Source: Talpa occidentalis
Lineage: Eukaryota; Chordata; Mammalia; Eulipotyphla; Talpidae
DNA length: 64,000 bases
Assembly: GCF_014898055.3 (NCBI RefSeq)
Contig: NW_023601322.1
Coordinates: forward strand, 9,629,312-9,693,311
Direction of reading: 5' to 3'
Shown: in pieces, positions 23,846 to 34,450 of the stretch
How positions within the stretch are numbered: the first letter of the stretch is position 1
How the letters are laid out: each line of letters begins with the position of its first letter
Notes under the pieces: generated by a model
What the model saw: only the letters and a program-made list of their open reading frames with translations
The model's database searches: none
What the model was told of the DNA's origin: nothing
Position numbers and translations under genes: made by a program

Positions 23846-25195
23846 CACACCCCCTCCCACTGCAGCTTCAAGGCCTGTCAGAGGGCTGCGTGCACCACAC
23901 AGGGCAGGGATGCAGCTCTCCAGCCTTTCTCCAGAGCTGGTGGCTGTGATGTGACGTCTCTGCTGCCCGGCGTGGAGCCCATGGGAGTGTGCGTGAGATG
24001 ATGTAGCACTTCTGGAGCGACTTAGAGCTTGTATCAGCACCCAAACGGCCCTCTCATGCTCTGTTGGTGATTTCACTTTAGTCAACTAAGCCTGAAACCA
24101 AAGACTTAGATGGCACCGGTGGGAAGTACAAAAATCCTCCCAGTTTTATTTGAAACAATTGGTTTTATCAGAAGTACTGAGGTGGGAATTTGAGCAAGGC
24201 ACACTCTATCCCCTTCTGCCAGGTGGAACGCGTAGCAGGAGCGCCTGCGGCTGGCTGGTGTGGCAGGGAGCCTGGCTCTTGTTCTTAACGTGGGCCTGGG
24301 GGCTGGGGAGTGGCCTCAGATCAACTCACGTCAGTTAGGAAGGGCATCCTCCAGCCTCCCACACTGGGCAGTGGATGTAACTCGGTGCCTGTCACGGAGT
24401 TGCCCGGATAGGGTTCATCCAGTGAGAACAAAGCCAGGAGACCCAGCTTTAGTCCTGGTTTTGCCCGCGTCTTGCCCACTGAACATAAGCACAATTCTTA
24501 TTAACATGGGGCCCTGGGTGGCTGGGTAGCTGGGTGGCTGGGTGCCGCCCCTGCTGGCCTTGGTGAGCAGTGAGGAGTGTTAATGAGCACAGCCGCGCAC
24601 AGGCTCATCTGAGACAGTAAAAAGTGCAGAGGGAATGTTGAAGCGCCGTTGGGCTTGTTCTCAGGGCCCAGTCAGACCTGAAGTGCTGTAGATGTGCCCA
24701 GCGGGACCCTTGGAGGCAAGCCCCTCTGCCAGATAAAACAGAGGGCCAAGGGCGTGGGGTATCCCCTTGGGGTGGGTACTGAGCTGTGATGGGACCTCGA
24801 GGGAGACAGAATTGGGGACAAGCTCCTGTCCCAGGGTACAGGGTTGGCTGGGGCAGGTCCAGGAGGCTTGCGAGGGAGGGGCAGCGTGGGGGTCAAAGAT
24901 CCACGGAAGGACTTAAGTAGGGAAAGGTGCACTATGCCCGAGTCACAGCCAAGCCAGCGGACTCGGCTGGGTCCCAGAGGGTGGCACTAAGGTTAGGGCT
25001 GGTCCCAGACACTGGGGTGTGTGGGAGGGTGGAGGGGGCTCTCGTTGGGACAGACCGTGTCTGGGACAGAGCAGCTGCCCTCCCTAACCCTATCCGGGTC
25101 AGGGTCTTAAGTCATTTATTTTGATACGTTTAATAGCAGAGTTGATCTCCAAATAAAGCTGACCTCATCCCACTACCTCAGCACAGACTGAGTTT

Positions 25196-25197
<2 letters not shown>
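23846..25197. other. GC-rich unique sequence, no gene seen
   Basis: GC content is higher than in the surrounding sequence. There are small tandem words near 24508-24545 (GGGTGGCTGGGTAGCTGGGT). No CpG island of convincing density and no exon was recognised. Confidence 0.5.

Positions 25198-25233
<36 letters not shown>
25198..25233 (+). repeat. (CTG)12 trinucleotide microsatellite
   Basis: Twelve uninterrupted CTG units are followed directly by TTTTTG. The other strand reads (CAG)12. Translation in the overlapping minus frame gives an alanine run, but nothing supports expression. Pure CTG/CAG arrays of this length are usually polymorphic. Confidence 0.98.
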
Positions 25234-25235
<2 letters not shown>

Positions 25236-25799
25236 TTTGTTATCTGATTGCTTAGAATCTCAGGGCAAATGCACTGTTTTGGAAAACACTGTTGAAGGCA
25301 AATGTTTATACTCCTCCATGGCAAATTTCCTTTAAAAGGACTATTGATTCGCAGAACTGAGGCTGAAAGGTGTTCTGTGATAAGGCATCTTCCCCAGTGG
25401 GATGAACAAAGGTCTCTGGTCACCTTGTCGATGGCCGTCCAGGGCTGGGAGACTCGGGAAACGGGAAGGTTGTGGGGTTAATGGCTACTGTGCCATCACA
25501 ACATGGCCCTGAACCACAAGACTTGGTCATTTAAAAGATATAACAGTAGATTAGGAGGAGAATTACAGTAACAACAGATTGTGGGGAGCATTTTCTTGCC
25601 CATTGCTGCTTGCAGAGAAAAACTCCATTTATGGGACTGTTGAAAATTTGTTTCATTTTGTTTGGACTCAAACCAGAATATTCTGATATCTTTATGGTTC
25701 AGCGACCAGTCCCAAGCAAAAAATGACAGTTTTCAATATAAAAATTATTTTGGTTTTGTCATGAGAAGAAAATTATGTGGACACTGTCCCTGAGAGGCA
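25234..25799. other. Unique-looking sequence, no gene seen
   Basis: No recognised feature. Confidence 0.6.
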
Positions 25800-25980
25800 T
25801 TGAGATAAGGAATTTAGTGATCTGGCTTTTTGCTATGACTTGACTTTGGACAAACATTTAATTTCCTTAAGTCTCAGTTTTCTCATCTGTAAAACAGAGA
25901 CATGTCCACCTTCTCCTCTTACACTGTTGGGGAGTAATCCCATCTGTACTAAATCATGGTGTGCAATATGCAACTGTAAG
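25800..25980 (+). repeat. MIR element
   Basis: Sense MIR order: TTTGCTATGACTTGACTTTG, AATTTCCTTAAGTCTCAG, then TTTTCTCATCTGTAAAACAG. The last block is the diagnostic 'cctcagtttcctcatctgtaaaat'. Confidence 0.8.
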
Positions 25981-26961
25981 TAGGAGTTATTTGCACAGAA
26001 ATAAAAGATCAGATTCTCTCTCTTTTGTGCCTATGCCTTCTATATTAATTATATTCGCTCCAGAATTTTGATTGAAAAATGCTGGGTTTTCCTTGTCTTA
26101 GCACTTAATGAATTTAAAATGTTCTCCTGAGTGATAGGGTTCTATTTCCATGCAAGCTGTTTGAAGAGGGGAAATGGTGGGCAGGATGTTTGTAAATAAT
26201 GCTTAGGTGACACTATTGTGATAATTACGGCTTTTTGAAGATGAGTTTTATAGCAAGTCCTCAATTTTCCTGTCACTTTTTTCTGGGCTCTCCCACTTAA
26301 GCAGCACATTTGTTCCCCGGAGCTAGCTGTTCACGGAGCCAAATCCCAGGAGAGCTCACTCGCTCTGTGAATCCACTTGTCCTTTTCTGTGGCTCATTTT
26401 GCAGGCCCCCAAGAGTTTGCACCACTGCCTCCCTCGCCTAGCCCTAGTATGGGGAACAGGATGGAGGTACAGCAAGTCATGCCGTACACATTCCACATGC
26501 CAGCTCCAGTGAATAGCCATCCCTGGCTCAGAGTCTCCTTGAAGGCCATGCTGGACCCTTGGTTGCCCCAGGGTCCCAGAGATGATACTGGTATGAATGA
26601 CCTCCAGCCCCCATCCCTCTATGCCTGTATTCGGGGGATCAGAGTACTGGAGGGGAACTCTTTGCTGATAAGTGTGGGCACTCTCAGAGGACTTTGAAAT
26701 CAACTCTGTGGACCCCCAGCTTTGCAGCTTTCCCGGGACACAAGCTGCTGTGTATTTCACCGTGATGTTTTCCAGCTTCAGTTGTTTCTAGCTTTTGGTT
26801 GTTAAGATCTCAAATATCGACTTCATTGTCTTCTTACTTACCAACTCAATTGGAATCTAATTTCAGATAGAAGTCAGCCAGTAAATTTTGTTAATGGATC
26901 TTTTGGAAGCTTCTAGAGTCAGAATGGAGGAAGCCCTGGGAAGTGTCCTTTTCCAGCCATC
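25981..26961. other. Unique-looking sequence, no gene seen
   Basis: The frame at 26377-26697 follows a TTTTGCAG acceptor-like site at about 26404. No matching donor or recognisable protein is seen, so it is not called as an exon. Confidence 0.5.
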
Positions 26962-27065
26962 TTGCCTTACTGGTGAGAATCCTGGGACCCAGAGCGGTTG
27001 AGCATCTAGTCCAGGTTACACAGCAAGTTAGTGCCAGAGCCAAGACATGAACCCAGGTCTCTCCA
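26962..27065 (-). repeat. MIR fragment
   Basis: CCAGGTTACACAGCAAGTTA, then GTGCCAGAGCCAAGACATGA and ACCCAGGTCTCTCC match antisense MIR ('caaggtcacacagctagtaagtggcagagccgggattcgaacccaggtct'). Confidence 0.8.
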
Positions 27066-28340
27066 GCTACCTGGATGGAGGCATACAGCGAGTGGTCATC
27101 CTAAATACAGGGTAATGAATGCTCAGCAGGTGCACCTTTTCGTTCAGCTGGTTTATTTTGGAGGCAGATATTGCCAAAATAATGAATCACATGGACTAGA
27201 ATGTCCTAATTTTTGTACGTGTTTATGGTTGGCTCCTGGTAAACCAGAATTCCTTTGTGATGCTACCTTTGTTGAAAAGCTTTACAAATGCATGGATATG
27301 CTTTTCTGAATTAGTGACCCAAACTGCCTCTTAGATGGCAGGGAAGCTTGCAGCCTCTTAGAATCAATCCAAACACAATTATAATTGTATAAAATTAGCG
27401 TGTCAAGCATGGATCAGCCATGAACACAAGTCACGAATGTAGCCCAGCACGCCCCGCTGCTCCCCATGACATTAGCTAGTTTCAAATAGAATATTCTGGT
27501 TGTTAGAATTCTTTCTTCTTTCCTACTTGTTATTTTATAGTTCAGAGGATGGAATCCATGAGTTATCTTAGTCCAGGAAAATTGTGTAACCTGCTGATAT
27601 TGTACCAGTTGCATTCTGATGCGGCATTGATTTTTTTTCTTCCCCACCATTTTCACAACAGATTGAACACAGACACAGGCGAGGTAAAAGCTTGGCAGTG
27701 AGATTTGCTTGGCTTGTTTACTTTCTCCCATTGTTAGAGTGGCTGTGATTCAGCACTGGCTCTTTTCCCTGATGTCCAAGAGAGGGGAAGGAGACACAGA
27801 CTCAAGGTGTCCAGGGAAGGATGACCGTCATTTTACCATCTCTTCCCTGTAGAAAGCAGCCTTGCCCCACTGCTGCTCGCCCCAGCGAAGTGATACCACA
27901 TTCCAGAAGGCCTCTACCTGGCATCCTCATGGCTACCCCCCTCCTCCACCTTCTTTACTTCCCACATATCAGAAGAAGAGAGAAAGGAACCATGGAAAAT
28001 CACCTCGTGTACCATTTTCTATATGATTTTGAATAAATTGTTTCAGACACAGAGGATACGGGCGTGACCTGGTATAAATTTTCCTTGAGATGGTGGCTGG
28101 GTATGTGTCTTAGCAAGTCAGATGGTTTGTTTTCTTAAAACTGGAAACTTGATTCCCTCCCTCCACCCCTAATATACTTTCTTGTGTGGTTAATCTTTCA
28201 GATAGTTGTGACATCTTCATCTGCAAAAATGAATTACTGCCTTCATGGGCCTCCATGGGCTTGCCGATTCCACTGGGCTGTAGAGAAAGGGTCTGACTGT
28301 AGGTGGGCTAACTGGTAGAGTACATCGGGCTGGAAGTTTT
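27066..28340. other. Unique-looking sequence, no gene seen
   Basis: No recognised repeat or exon. Confidence 0.6.
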
Positions 28341-28355
28341 TGCTTGCTGTGTTTT

Positions 28356-28657
28356 TTTTTTTTTTTTTCTAAACACTTTTTTTTTTTTAAAGATTTATTT
28401 ATTTATGCGTACAAGAGCTGGGATACAGGCCAGAGGTGCGGGGGCAAGGGGCGGTGAGAGGATTCACCAAAGACAGAGTGGGGAATAGAGCAAGCAGACT
28501 GACCAAAGTACACTGCTGAGGGGAGAAGCAGGCGAGTCAGGAGAGGTCTGCTGCGCCATGTGGGTTGGTTGCTCCCTGGCTGGCCGGTAATAGAACTCGT
28601 GCTGCAGAGTCTGTGGAGAGCTTCACAGGTTGCATCTTGAGCCACCTGGGAGGACCC
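28356..28657 (-). mobile_element. tRNA-derived SINE, AT-rich subfamily
   Basis: Minus-strand copy with TSD TGCTTGCTGTGTTTT (28341-28355 and 28658-28672). The long T-rich left end is the poly(A) tail, interrupted by CTAAACAC. The body carries the family CAGCAGTGTAC-type and CACATGG-type blocks. Confidence 0.93.
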
Positions 28658-28789
28658 TGCTTGCTGTGTTTTAACTGAGAAACTGAAGTAATAATTGGGG
28701 CAGGGTGAAAGTATTTCTTGTGGTGGAATCTTGGAAAAGAAAATAATATTGTGTAGGTCTTATCATGGGAAGGCCAGGACTGGGACTTA

Positions 28790-28900
28790 ATTCTAAGGTC
28801 AGCATTAAGTCTGCCTGTCCCAGGCAAGGATCTGCTAAGTCTTGCCACCCTGAACCTCAGTTTCTTCAATTGGAAAATGAGGATGGTGGGCAGGGGCCTG
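28790..28900 (+). repeat. MIR fragment
   Basis: CACCCTGAACCTCAGTTTCT followed by TCAATTGGAAAATGAGG matches sense MIR ('cctcagtttcctcatctgtaaaatgggg'). Confidence 0.65.
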
Positions 28901-28914
28901 TGCAGAGTGGAGCC

Positions 28915-29382
28915 GGTGGTGATGCTTCCCTCACTGTGTCCTTGGCCTAATTTCTGGAACCTGTGGATGTTACCTTATGTGGCAAAAGGAACCTTGCAGA
29001 GGTGGTCAGAGATCAGGAAATGGAGAGACTATCCTGGGCTAGCTGAGTGGGTTCATTATAATCACAAGGGCTCTGGGGTGGGCGCGGATAGCTGATTCAA
29101 ACACAGAAGTAGCAGCTGTGATGACTGGAGCTGGAGCTGGGAGGAGCAGGGAGAAGGAGCCATGAACCAAGGGATGCTGGTGACCTGTAGGAGCTGAAAA
29201 AGGCAAGGAAAGCAGACTCCCCACAGAACCCCCTGCAGGTAGCAGCCATGCCCACTCCTTGCCTTGACCCAGAGAGACTGATGTCAGACTTTGATCCTCT
29301 AGGAGTCTAAGAACAAATTTATGTTGTTTTAAGCCACTAAGTTTGTGATGATTTGTTACAGTGGCCACAGAAAATGAATACA
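28915..29382 (+). mobile_element. MaLR (MLT1-type) solo LTR, diverged
   Basis: The sequence keeps the MLT1-like order: GGAACCTGTGGATGTTACCT, TTGCAGAGGTGGTCAGAGAT, ACTATCCTGGGCTAGC, AACCAAGGGATGCTGGTGAC and AGGCAAGGAAAGCAGACTCC. It ends TTTATGTTGTTTTAAGCCAC, AAGTTTGTGATGATTTGTTA and CAGTGGCC (cf. 'ttctgttgttttaagccacccagtttgtggtaatttgttatggcagcc'). Boundaries are approximate and no TSD was found. No internal viral sequence is present. Confidence 0.85.
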
Positions 29383-29464
29383 CTCACCTCCTTCATAGTT
29401 CTTGTAATGGTGACTCTCTATCCTTGTAGTAGTAAGCCTCAGAGAGCTTCATAGATGTTAGTAC

Positions 29465-29645
29465 TTTTATTTTATTTTTTATTTAAATATTTTATTTTAT
29501 ATAATTCTTACATCTTTTTTCATCTTTGCACAATGCATGCATTTTCATTTTGGTTATATTCCCCATACAATTGCACACCCCCCACCCCCCACCCCCTGCC
29601 ATTTTGACTCTAGTCCTTCCTTTCCCCACCCCTTAAAGTGAGTTT
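29465..29645 (-). mobile_element. L1 3' UTR fragment, strongly 5'-truncated
   Basis: The reverse complement reads GGGTGGGG, then ACTAGAGTCAAAATGG, a run of G blocks, CAATTGTATGGGGAATATAA and an A-rich tail. The same G-rich-then-ATTGTATGGGGAATATAA order closes the L1 at 33697-33997, so both derive from one L1 lineage with a G-rich 3' UTR. Confidence 0.75.
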
Positions 29646-29773
29646 TTATGTTCCTCTGGGTTTTCAGGTTAAGGTGCTCAAGACAGATCAGTAGAACAAT
29701 AATCAGGAATTTACATTTAAGCAGCAAACAGATTATGTGTGAAAATTTAAACCCAGGTTAGCAAGTGATTCTT

Positions 29774-30051
29774 TTTCTTTGACAATTGATTGACGCATAC
29801 AAGAACTGGGTAACAGGCCAGCGGTGTCCAGCGGTGTGGAGGGTGAGAGGACTCACCAGAGACAGAGTGGGGAGCAGAACAGGCAGGTCTACTGAAATAC
29901 ACTGCTGAGGGGAGCAGCGGGTGAGTCAGGAGAGGTCGGGTGAGTCAGGAGAGGTCGGCTGAGCCATGTGGGTTGCTCCCTGGCCAGCAGCAGTGGCTGG
30001 TGATAGCTTCATAGTGCTGAGACTTTAACCCCTGAACCACCAGGGAGGCCC
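29774..30051 (-). mobile_element. tRNA-derived SINE with internal duplications
   Basis: TSD AGCAAGTGATTCTT at 29760-29773 and 30052-30065 is perfect. Two internal tandem duplications are private to this copy: a 10-bp unit CCAGCGGTGT at 29819-29838 and a 19-bp unit at 29919-29956. The A-rich tail is short and eroded. Confidence 0.93.
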
Positions 30052-30112
30052 AGCAAGTGATTCTTAATTGTGAAATTGTTCCTCATCATTAGGTGTGCAG
30101 CTTTCTTTTCTA

Positions 30113-30294
30113 CACCTGTGGGTGTCAACCCTGGATGCTCCTTGAGAGCCTCTGGGACAGCTTTGACAAGTCCCTGTGTCCCTGCTGCACCCCAGGACAA
30201 ACATCAGAAGCTCCATAAGGGGACCTGCATTTGGGTTATTTTTGAAGCTCCCCAGGGGATTACAGGGTGCAACCCAGGACAAGACCCACTGCAG
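30113..30294. mobile_element. hAT-type non-autonomous DNA transposon
   Basis: The ends form imperfect terminal inverted repeats: the left end reads CTGTGGGTGTCAACCCTGG and the right end, reversed, reads CAGTGGGTCTTGTCCTGGG. Inner text GAAGCTCCCCAGGGGATTAC is typical of Charlie-group MER elements ('agctccccaggtgattctaatgtgcagcc'). No transposase is encoded. The 8-bp TSD is not clear. Confidence 0.7.
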
Positions 30295-30689
30295 ACGTGT
30301 TGTGTCTGATAAATAAGGGTATCAATCAGTTCTCTTTGAAGCCTGATAATCTAGATGTTCTTTTGCGTTGGGACGGGGGAATGTTCTGCTGAGGACTATG
30401 CTATGTATATTAGTGATATTAACATATCATTTTAGGAGCAAGCCAGCACTCCTGAGATGTTTATCAAATAAATTGGTGTGCTCTGGTGGCAAACTTAATT
30501 TCAATAAGTAAACACTTTTTTCCTTGTATTTCCCAAAGGTTTTTATTTTTTTCCATAATTTTTTTTTATAAAGGAACACTTAGGTAATTGTACTTTTTAC
30601 CTCATGTTTCCATAAGTTATATACATTACACTGAAGAGCATCATAAAAATAATAGGTGATACTCATGGAACATATAATACATGCTGGAT
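30295..30689. other. Unique-looking AT-rich sequence, no gene seen
   Basis: Nothing recognised. Confidence 0.55.
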
Positions 30690-30845
30690 TATAGTCTAAG
30701 AACTTCGTGAATATTCGTGCTTGTTTTCCTTCCAGTAACCCAATGGGCTAGGTATATTATTTTATCTCTATTTTAAATATAAGAAAACGGAGTCACAGAG
30801 AATTTAAATAAAATGCCCAAGGTTATATAGCCAGTAAGTGATAGA
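30690..30845 (-). repeat. MIR element
   Basis: TTCCAGTAACCCAATGGGCT, then AGGTATATTATTTTATCTCT and ATATAAGAAAACGGAGTCAC, GGTTATATAGCCAGTAAGTG match antisense MIR along its core. Confidence 0.85.
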
Positions 30846-31324
30846 GCAGGTTTTATACCTTTCAGGGGACATGATTCTTAATTATACTCTGCCATTATCA
30901 AAACCAAACAAACTAAAATATGAATTCACAGTTGGTTCTAGAATAAATGTTGAATGGCAGACTCTGGGAAGGATTTGCTTGCTGCAGAAAGGGGAAGCAA
31001 GGACTTTGCTGTGTGGGGACATAAAGCTGCAGCAGCCATTTCACAGCCACAAGGACCATAACTAACTCACTGATGAGAGGAAGGTTAAAGATGGAAGAAC
31101 TTGAGTCCATGTTCGCATTTCTGAGGCGCTGGTTGATCCATTCCTGAGATAATCACCCCATTTCCACCCAGAGGTCTTCAGAAACAAGAGTGAGAAGGGA
31201 GAAGTTGTTGAGACTTTCTTCTCTGATACTGGACCCCCTGAGGATGAGTGAATACGCTTTTATTTGTTTTGTTCTTCCGTTTCCAGTTTGGAGGAGAAAC
31301 TACAGCTGGTCCTCAAGTGACATT
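30846..31324. other. Unique-looking sequence, no gene seen
   Basis: No recognised feature. Confidence 0.55.
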
Positions 31325-31470
31325 GTTTTGTTATAATGTTGATGAGAAAAAAAGAAATACTAGTTGACATGAGTGGAATGATGTTATTTGAAGAATCTGC
31401 TTCCTTTCTATGTCATCTTGCATAAAGGCAGTTTCCCACAACCTATTGACAACAGTAAGTGAGGACTTAT
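31325..31470 (+). repeat. Interspersed repeat, unnamed family 1, copy 1
   Basis: The order TATAATGTTGAT, an A run, GAATCTGCTT and AAGTGAGGACT recurs at 55810-55965. The ending resembles the tail of some Tigger/mariner-group DNA transposons ('cattaagtgaggacttactg'), but I cannot name it. Confidence 0.5.
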
Positions 31471-31544
31471 TGTAATTAGTTTTAAATCCCTTCCTTTGGA
31501 ACAACAGCCAGAAGCTGTGGTCTAAAAATTGGCATTGCTGCCAC

Positions 31545-31650
31545 CCTGTGTTCCTGGTGCCCCTCAGGGACACTCTGGGCCACCTGTCACTGAGCGTGCC
31601 CTGGTCTTGGAGGGCAGGTGACGTAATCTGTCTTATATATGTCACAGGGA
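31545..31650 (+). repeat. Interspersed repeat, unnamed family 2, copy 1
   Basis: It shares CCCTGTGTTCCTGGTGC, GGGCCACCTGTCACTGAGC and GGGCAGGTGA-type blocks with 35148-35275 in the same order and orientation. The family was not recognised. Confidence 0.7.
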
Positions 31651-32034
31651 GGGTGTGATAGATGCAGTAGTTTTATTCATCAGAGCTACTGTGCAGATGT
31701 TGCTATTATTGTATTTTCACTGGGAATTCTGGGTTGAAGTTAAAAAAGATAATGGAAAGCACATAGCATAACCTTATTATCCTCCTCTCACTAGTAAAAT
31801 AACATCCTCATATCTTCAGGTGGGAGGCCTTACTTTTTTTAGGGTTTTAAGGTAGTAACCAAGTAGAGGCATTGACTGTTACCTCTAGACATCAGGTGAT
31901 TTCTTTTTGTTCATTTTATCAGTTGTGTTTAATTTTCTTACCCATAAATGGAAATATTAATTATTGGCTTTCTTAAGGCAACCCTTGGTGAATTGGGGTA
32001 TCCAAATAGTAGGGCAGTAGTTGAGTTGTAGCTC

Positions 32035-32180
32035 TGGGTTATATTGTCTCAGTTTCAATGTTGGCTCTGAAACTTACTGCCAGGGAATATGCAAGAGGCT
32101 GTCTAACCTCCATACCTGTAAAATGGGCAAATAAGATACATTCTCGTAAGGTGGCTGTGATGATCAGCTAAGGAACGTGG
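32035..32180 (+). repeat. MIR element
   Basis: GTTGGCTCTGAAACTTACTG, then GGCTGTCTAACCTCCATACC, TGTAAAATGGGCAAATAAG and GTAAGGTGGCTGTGATGATC follow sense MIR. Confidence 0.75.
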
Positions 32181-32459
32181 AGACGTGGCCCCGTTCCTGG
32201 ATCTGTCACTGTGCTCCAGCGCTTCCTTACCCTTGAATCTGGGACAGGTCAGGAGTTTGGGGAAGTGTTTTTTCCTTTCCCATCCTTACTCTGTGCCTCC
32301 TTCAATGAATATTAACTGGTCACCTACTACTCCTAGAAACTATATCACGGAGTAGTGCAAACTCGACCCTTTGTTAAGAGCTTGAATGGTTTAAAATCTT
32401 GATTTAAAGTATTGAGACAAAGTGATGGGGAAAGTTTGGGTGAGGAAAGGCTACAGACA

Positions 32460-32517
32460 GACAGAGTAGAAATGTAAGATCTGCAGATGTGTCCGACAGA
32501 GTAGAAATGTAAGATCT
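32460..32517 (+). repeat. Tandem duplication, 35-bp period
   Basis: A 23-base unit beginning GACAGAGTAGAAATGTAAGA occurs identically at 32460 and 32495. Confidence 0.95.
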
Positions 32518-33259
32518 TGTATGTTATTTGCACCAAAAAGAATGAGAACATACGGTGTTTCTTAGCTCTATCAGTAGACAGTCTTGGGGACCAGGCATAA
32601 GAATGAAGCTGGCTTTTTGCTGATGCACCAAAGGGTCCTTTGGGGGTGGGGGGGCAGTGGACATGATTCTCTGATATGATTGGCAGAACAGTTGGTCCTC
32701 TGTCCGAGCCAGTGTGGTGATTGGGCGGGTGTGGGGGGTGCCTGTTCCCTGCAGAGGGAGGTCCTAGAACATCAGGACACCTCATAGGGTGCTTCCAGAT
32801 GGGTGGGAGCTTCAGGAAGCCCACACCAGATCACTGAGCTAAGAAGCATTTTGGGTATTTTATGGTTCATAAAACTGTTTATTTTTTTACCTATTTTTTT
32901 GGTACCATTCACAAAGAGGTTTGTTTTGCTGTCATGAATGTATAATAACTTTTTCATAGAAAATGGTCCAACATAATCCTCTTGTTCCAAGATTTCCCTT
33001 GGTATGAATTTCTTGTATTCTAATCAAGTCTTTGTAGCTTGGATGTATCTTTTAGTAACATGCGTTTTATTAGCGATTAGAGCTATTAATCAAGTTTGGT
33101 GGTGATCCTAGTAACCATTTGTGTTATTTTCGGCTCTACTTTTCAAGACTGAAAAAGAGAATTATTTTAAGGACATGAAATAATTCTAGAGGATGTTCAA
33201 AGACATTTTGTGGATTCACCAATTCCACTTAGAACCGCATATGAAAAATGATAATGAGG
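32518..33259. other. Unique-looking sequence, no gene seen
   Basis: The two minus frames at 32345-32990 are long for this window but have no start context, splice sites or recognised product. Confidence 0.5.
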
Positions 33260-33288
33260 ATTGTAATGATGATAATGATGATAATGAT
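33247..33288 (+). repeat. Degenerate (GAT/AAT) microsatellite
   Basis: The stretch repeats ATGATAATGATGATAATGAT with interruptions. It abuts a MIR and may have grown from that element's tail. Confidence 0.8.
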
Positions 33289-33289
33289 C

Positions 33290-33480
33290 TCTGCTTTCGA
33301 GTGGTTTTTCTATGCCAGACAATATTCTGAGGGCCTTGTGCGTTTATTCTCATTTTATCACCCAGCAATTGTATGACACCCTGCTTTCTTCATTTATACA
33401 TTTTATAGATAAGGGGCACGAAAGTACTGAAAGATTGAATAAATTGCCCCAAGTTCACAGGGCTCAGCAGAGAGCCCTTT
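33290..33480 (-). repeat. MIR element
   Basis: TATGCCAGACAATATTCTGA, then TTTATTCTCATTTTATCACC, ATTTTATAGATAAGGGGCAC and AGTTCACAGGGCTCAGCAGA follow antisense MIR almost end to end. Confidence 0.85.
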
Positions 33481-33597
33481 TGTGAACTTTTTTATATCCT
33501 CACTACTATTTGTCCATCCACTCAGATGTAGGCACCACATCTGTGCTAACCCACTCCGTAAAAGCATCAAGGAAATCTTATACCAAGGGGTTAACAG
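33481..33597 (+). repeat. Left arm of a 118-bp inverted pair
   Basis: It starts TGTGAACTT and ends GGGGTTAACAG. The reverse complement of 34682-34798 matches it at roughly 88-90% by eye, including a perfect 37-base match (33561-33597). It is preceded by GCCCTT at 33474-33479, and GCCCTT also follows the right arm. The repeat family is unrecognised. A short minus-strand frame through it gives WCLHLSGWTNSSEDIK; the right arm's plus-strand frame gives WCLSLSGWTDSSEEIK. This partly reflects nucleotide identity. Confidence 0.85.
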
Positions 33598-33696
33598 CTT
33601 GATTACAGGTGGGTCTGACCTGGACGTGCTTTCCACTCTGCTGCCTTATTGCCTTGGGAAAAGTCCACAATGAAGAGAAGACCCTTTAAAAGAGAC

Positions 33697-33997
33697 ATGC
33701 TCAGCGAAATAAGCCAGAAAGAAAAAGAAAAATACCGGATGGTCTCACTCATAGCAGGAATCTAGAAAACTTAAATAAGGGACCAGGAAAATGAATAACT
33801 ATAAGAAAGCGAAAATTAAAATCAACAAAAATCTATGAACCAGAGACACTTTTGGGGGTGTGGGTGGCGGGAGGGGAGGGATTGGGGTCAAAATGGGGGG
33901 GTTGGAATTGTATGGGGAATATAAAAATAAAATTTATTATTAAAAAAATATATACAAAATTAAAAAAATTAAATTAAATTTAAAAATTAAAAAAAAA
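33697..33997 (+). mobile_element. L1 LINE 3' end, short recent-looking insertion
   Basis: About 300 bp begins ATGCTCAGCGAAATAAGCCA, typical of the end of L1 ORF2. It continues through a G-rich 3' UTR (GGGTGGCGGGAGGGGAGGG, then TTGGAATTGTATGGGGAATA) to a long A-rich tail. It is flanked by AAAAGAGAC on both sides (33688-33696 and 33998-34006). 5' truncation, poly(A) and TSD are the hallmarks of L1 retrotransposition. It has no coding capacity. Confidence 0.9.
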
Positions 33998-34069
33998 AAA
34001 AGAGACTGGAAGGATATATTAGCTAATTCACCCCCAACTGTCCCTGACAGGTTTGGATGAAGAGACACC

Positions 34070-34180
34070 ATATTTATTTTAGAGATGGGGACACCGAGCT
34101 GCTGAGAATTTGAGAATTGATTGCCTTAGGTCACAAAGTAAATCACTGATACTTGATCCAGAAGACAGGTGCTCTTCAAG
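34070..34180 (-). repeat. MIR fragment
   Basis: TTTTAGAGATGGGGACACCG, then GATTGCCTTAGGTCACAAAG and TAAATCACTGATACTTGATC match antisense MIR. Confidence 0.7.
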
Positions 34181-34329
34181 TCCCGTCTATGTAATTGCAC
34201 AAATCTCTGTCCACAATCTCCATCCACAACTGATGAAGGAGAGATCCGTTTTGTTTTGGATAATCTGAAACCAGAGGTTTAAGCATTTTCAACGTGGATG
34301 AAATTTTGAAACTTATTCCTATTTTGGAA

Positions 34330-34450
34330 AACTGCGCAGGCTCTGGTGTCAGCTCGCTAGTCATTTGGGCAGTTTACTTAAACTCAGCAAGGTATAAATA
34401 TTTCCTTGATGTGGTTGCTGGGAGGAGTGAGTGCTAGTAGACTTTGTAGG
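34330..34450 (+). repeat. MIR fragment
   Basis: GCAGGCTCTGGTGTCAGCTC, then TTTGGGCAGTTTACTTAAAC follow the first half of sense MIR ('gggctctggagtcagac...cttgggcaagttacttaacc'). Confidence 0.6.

Noticed and set aside
23850..25100. CpG island or promoter
   Set aside because: GC content is raised but CpG density looks low, and no first exon is visible.
26405..26697. Frame following a TTTTGCAG acceptor-like site
   Set aside because: No matching donor at the end and no recognisable protein.
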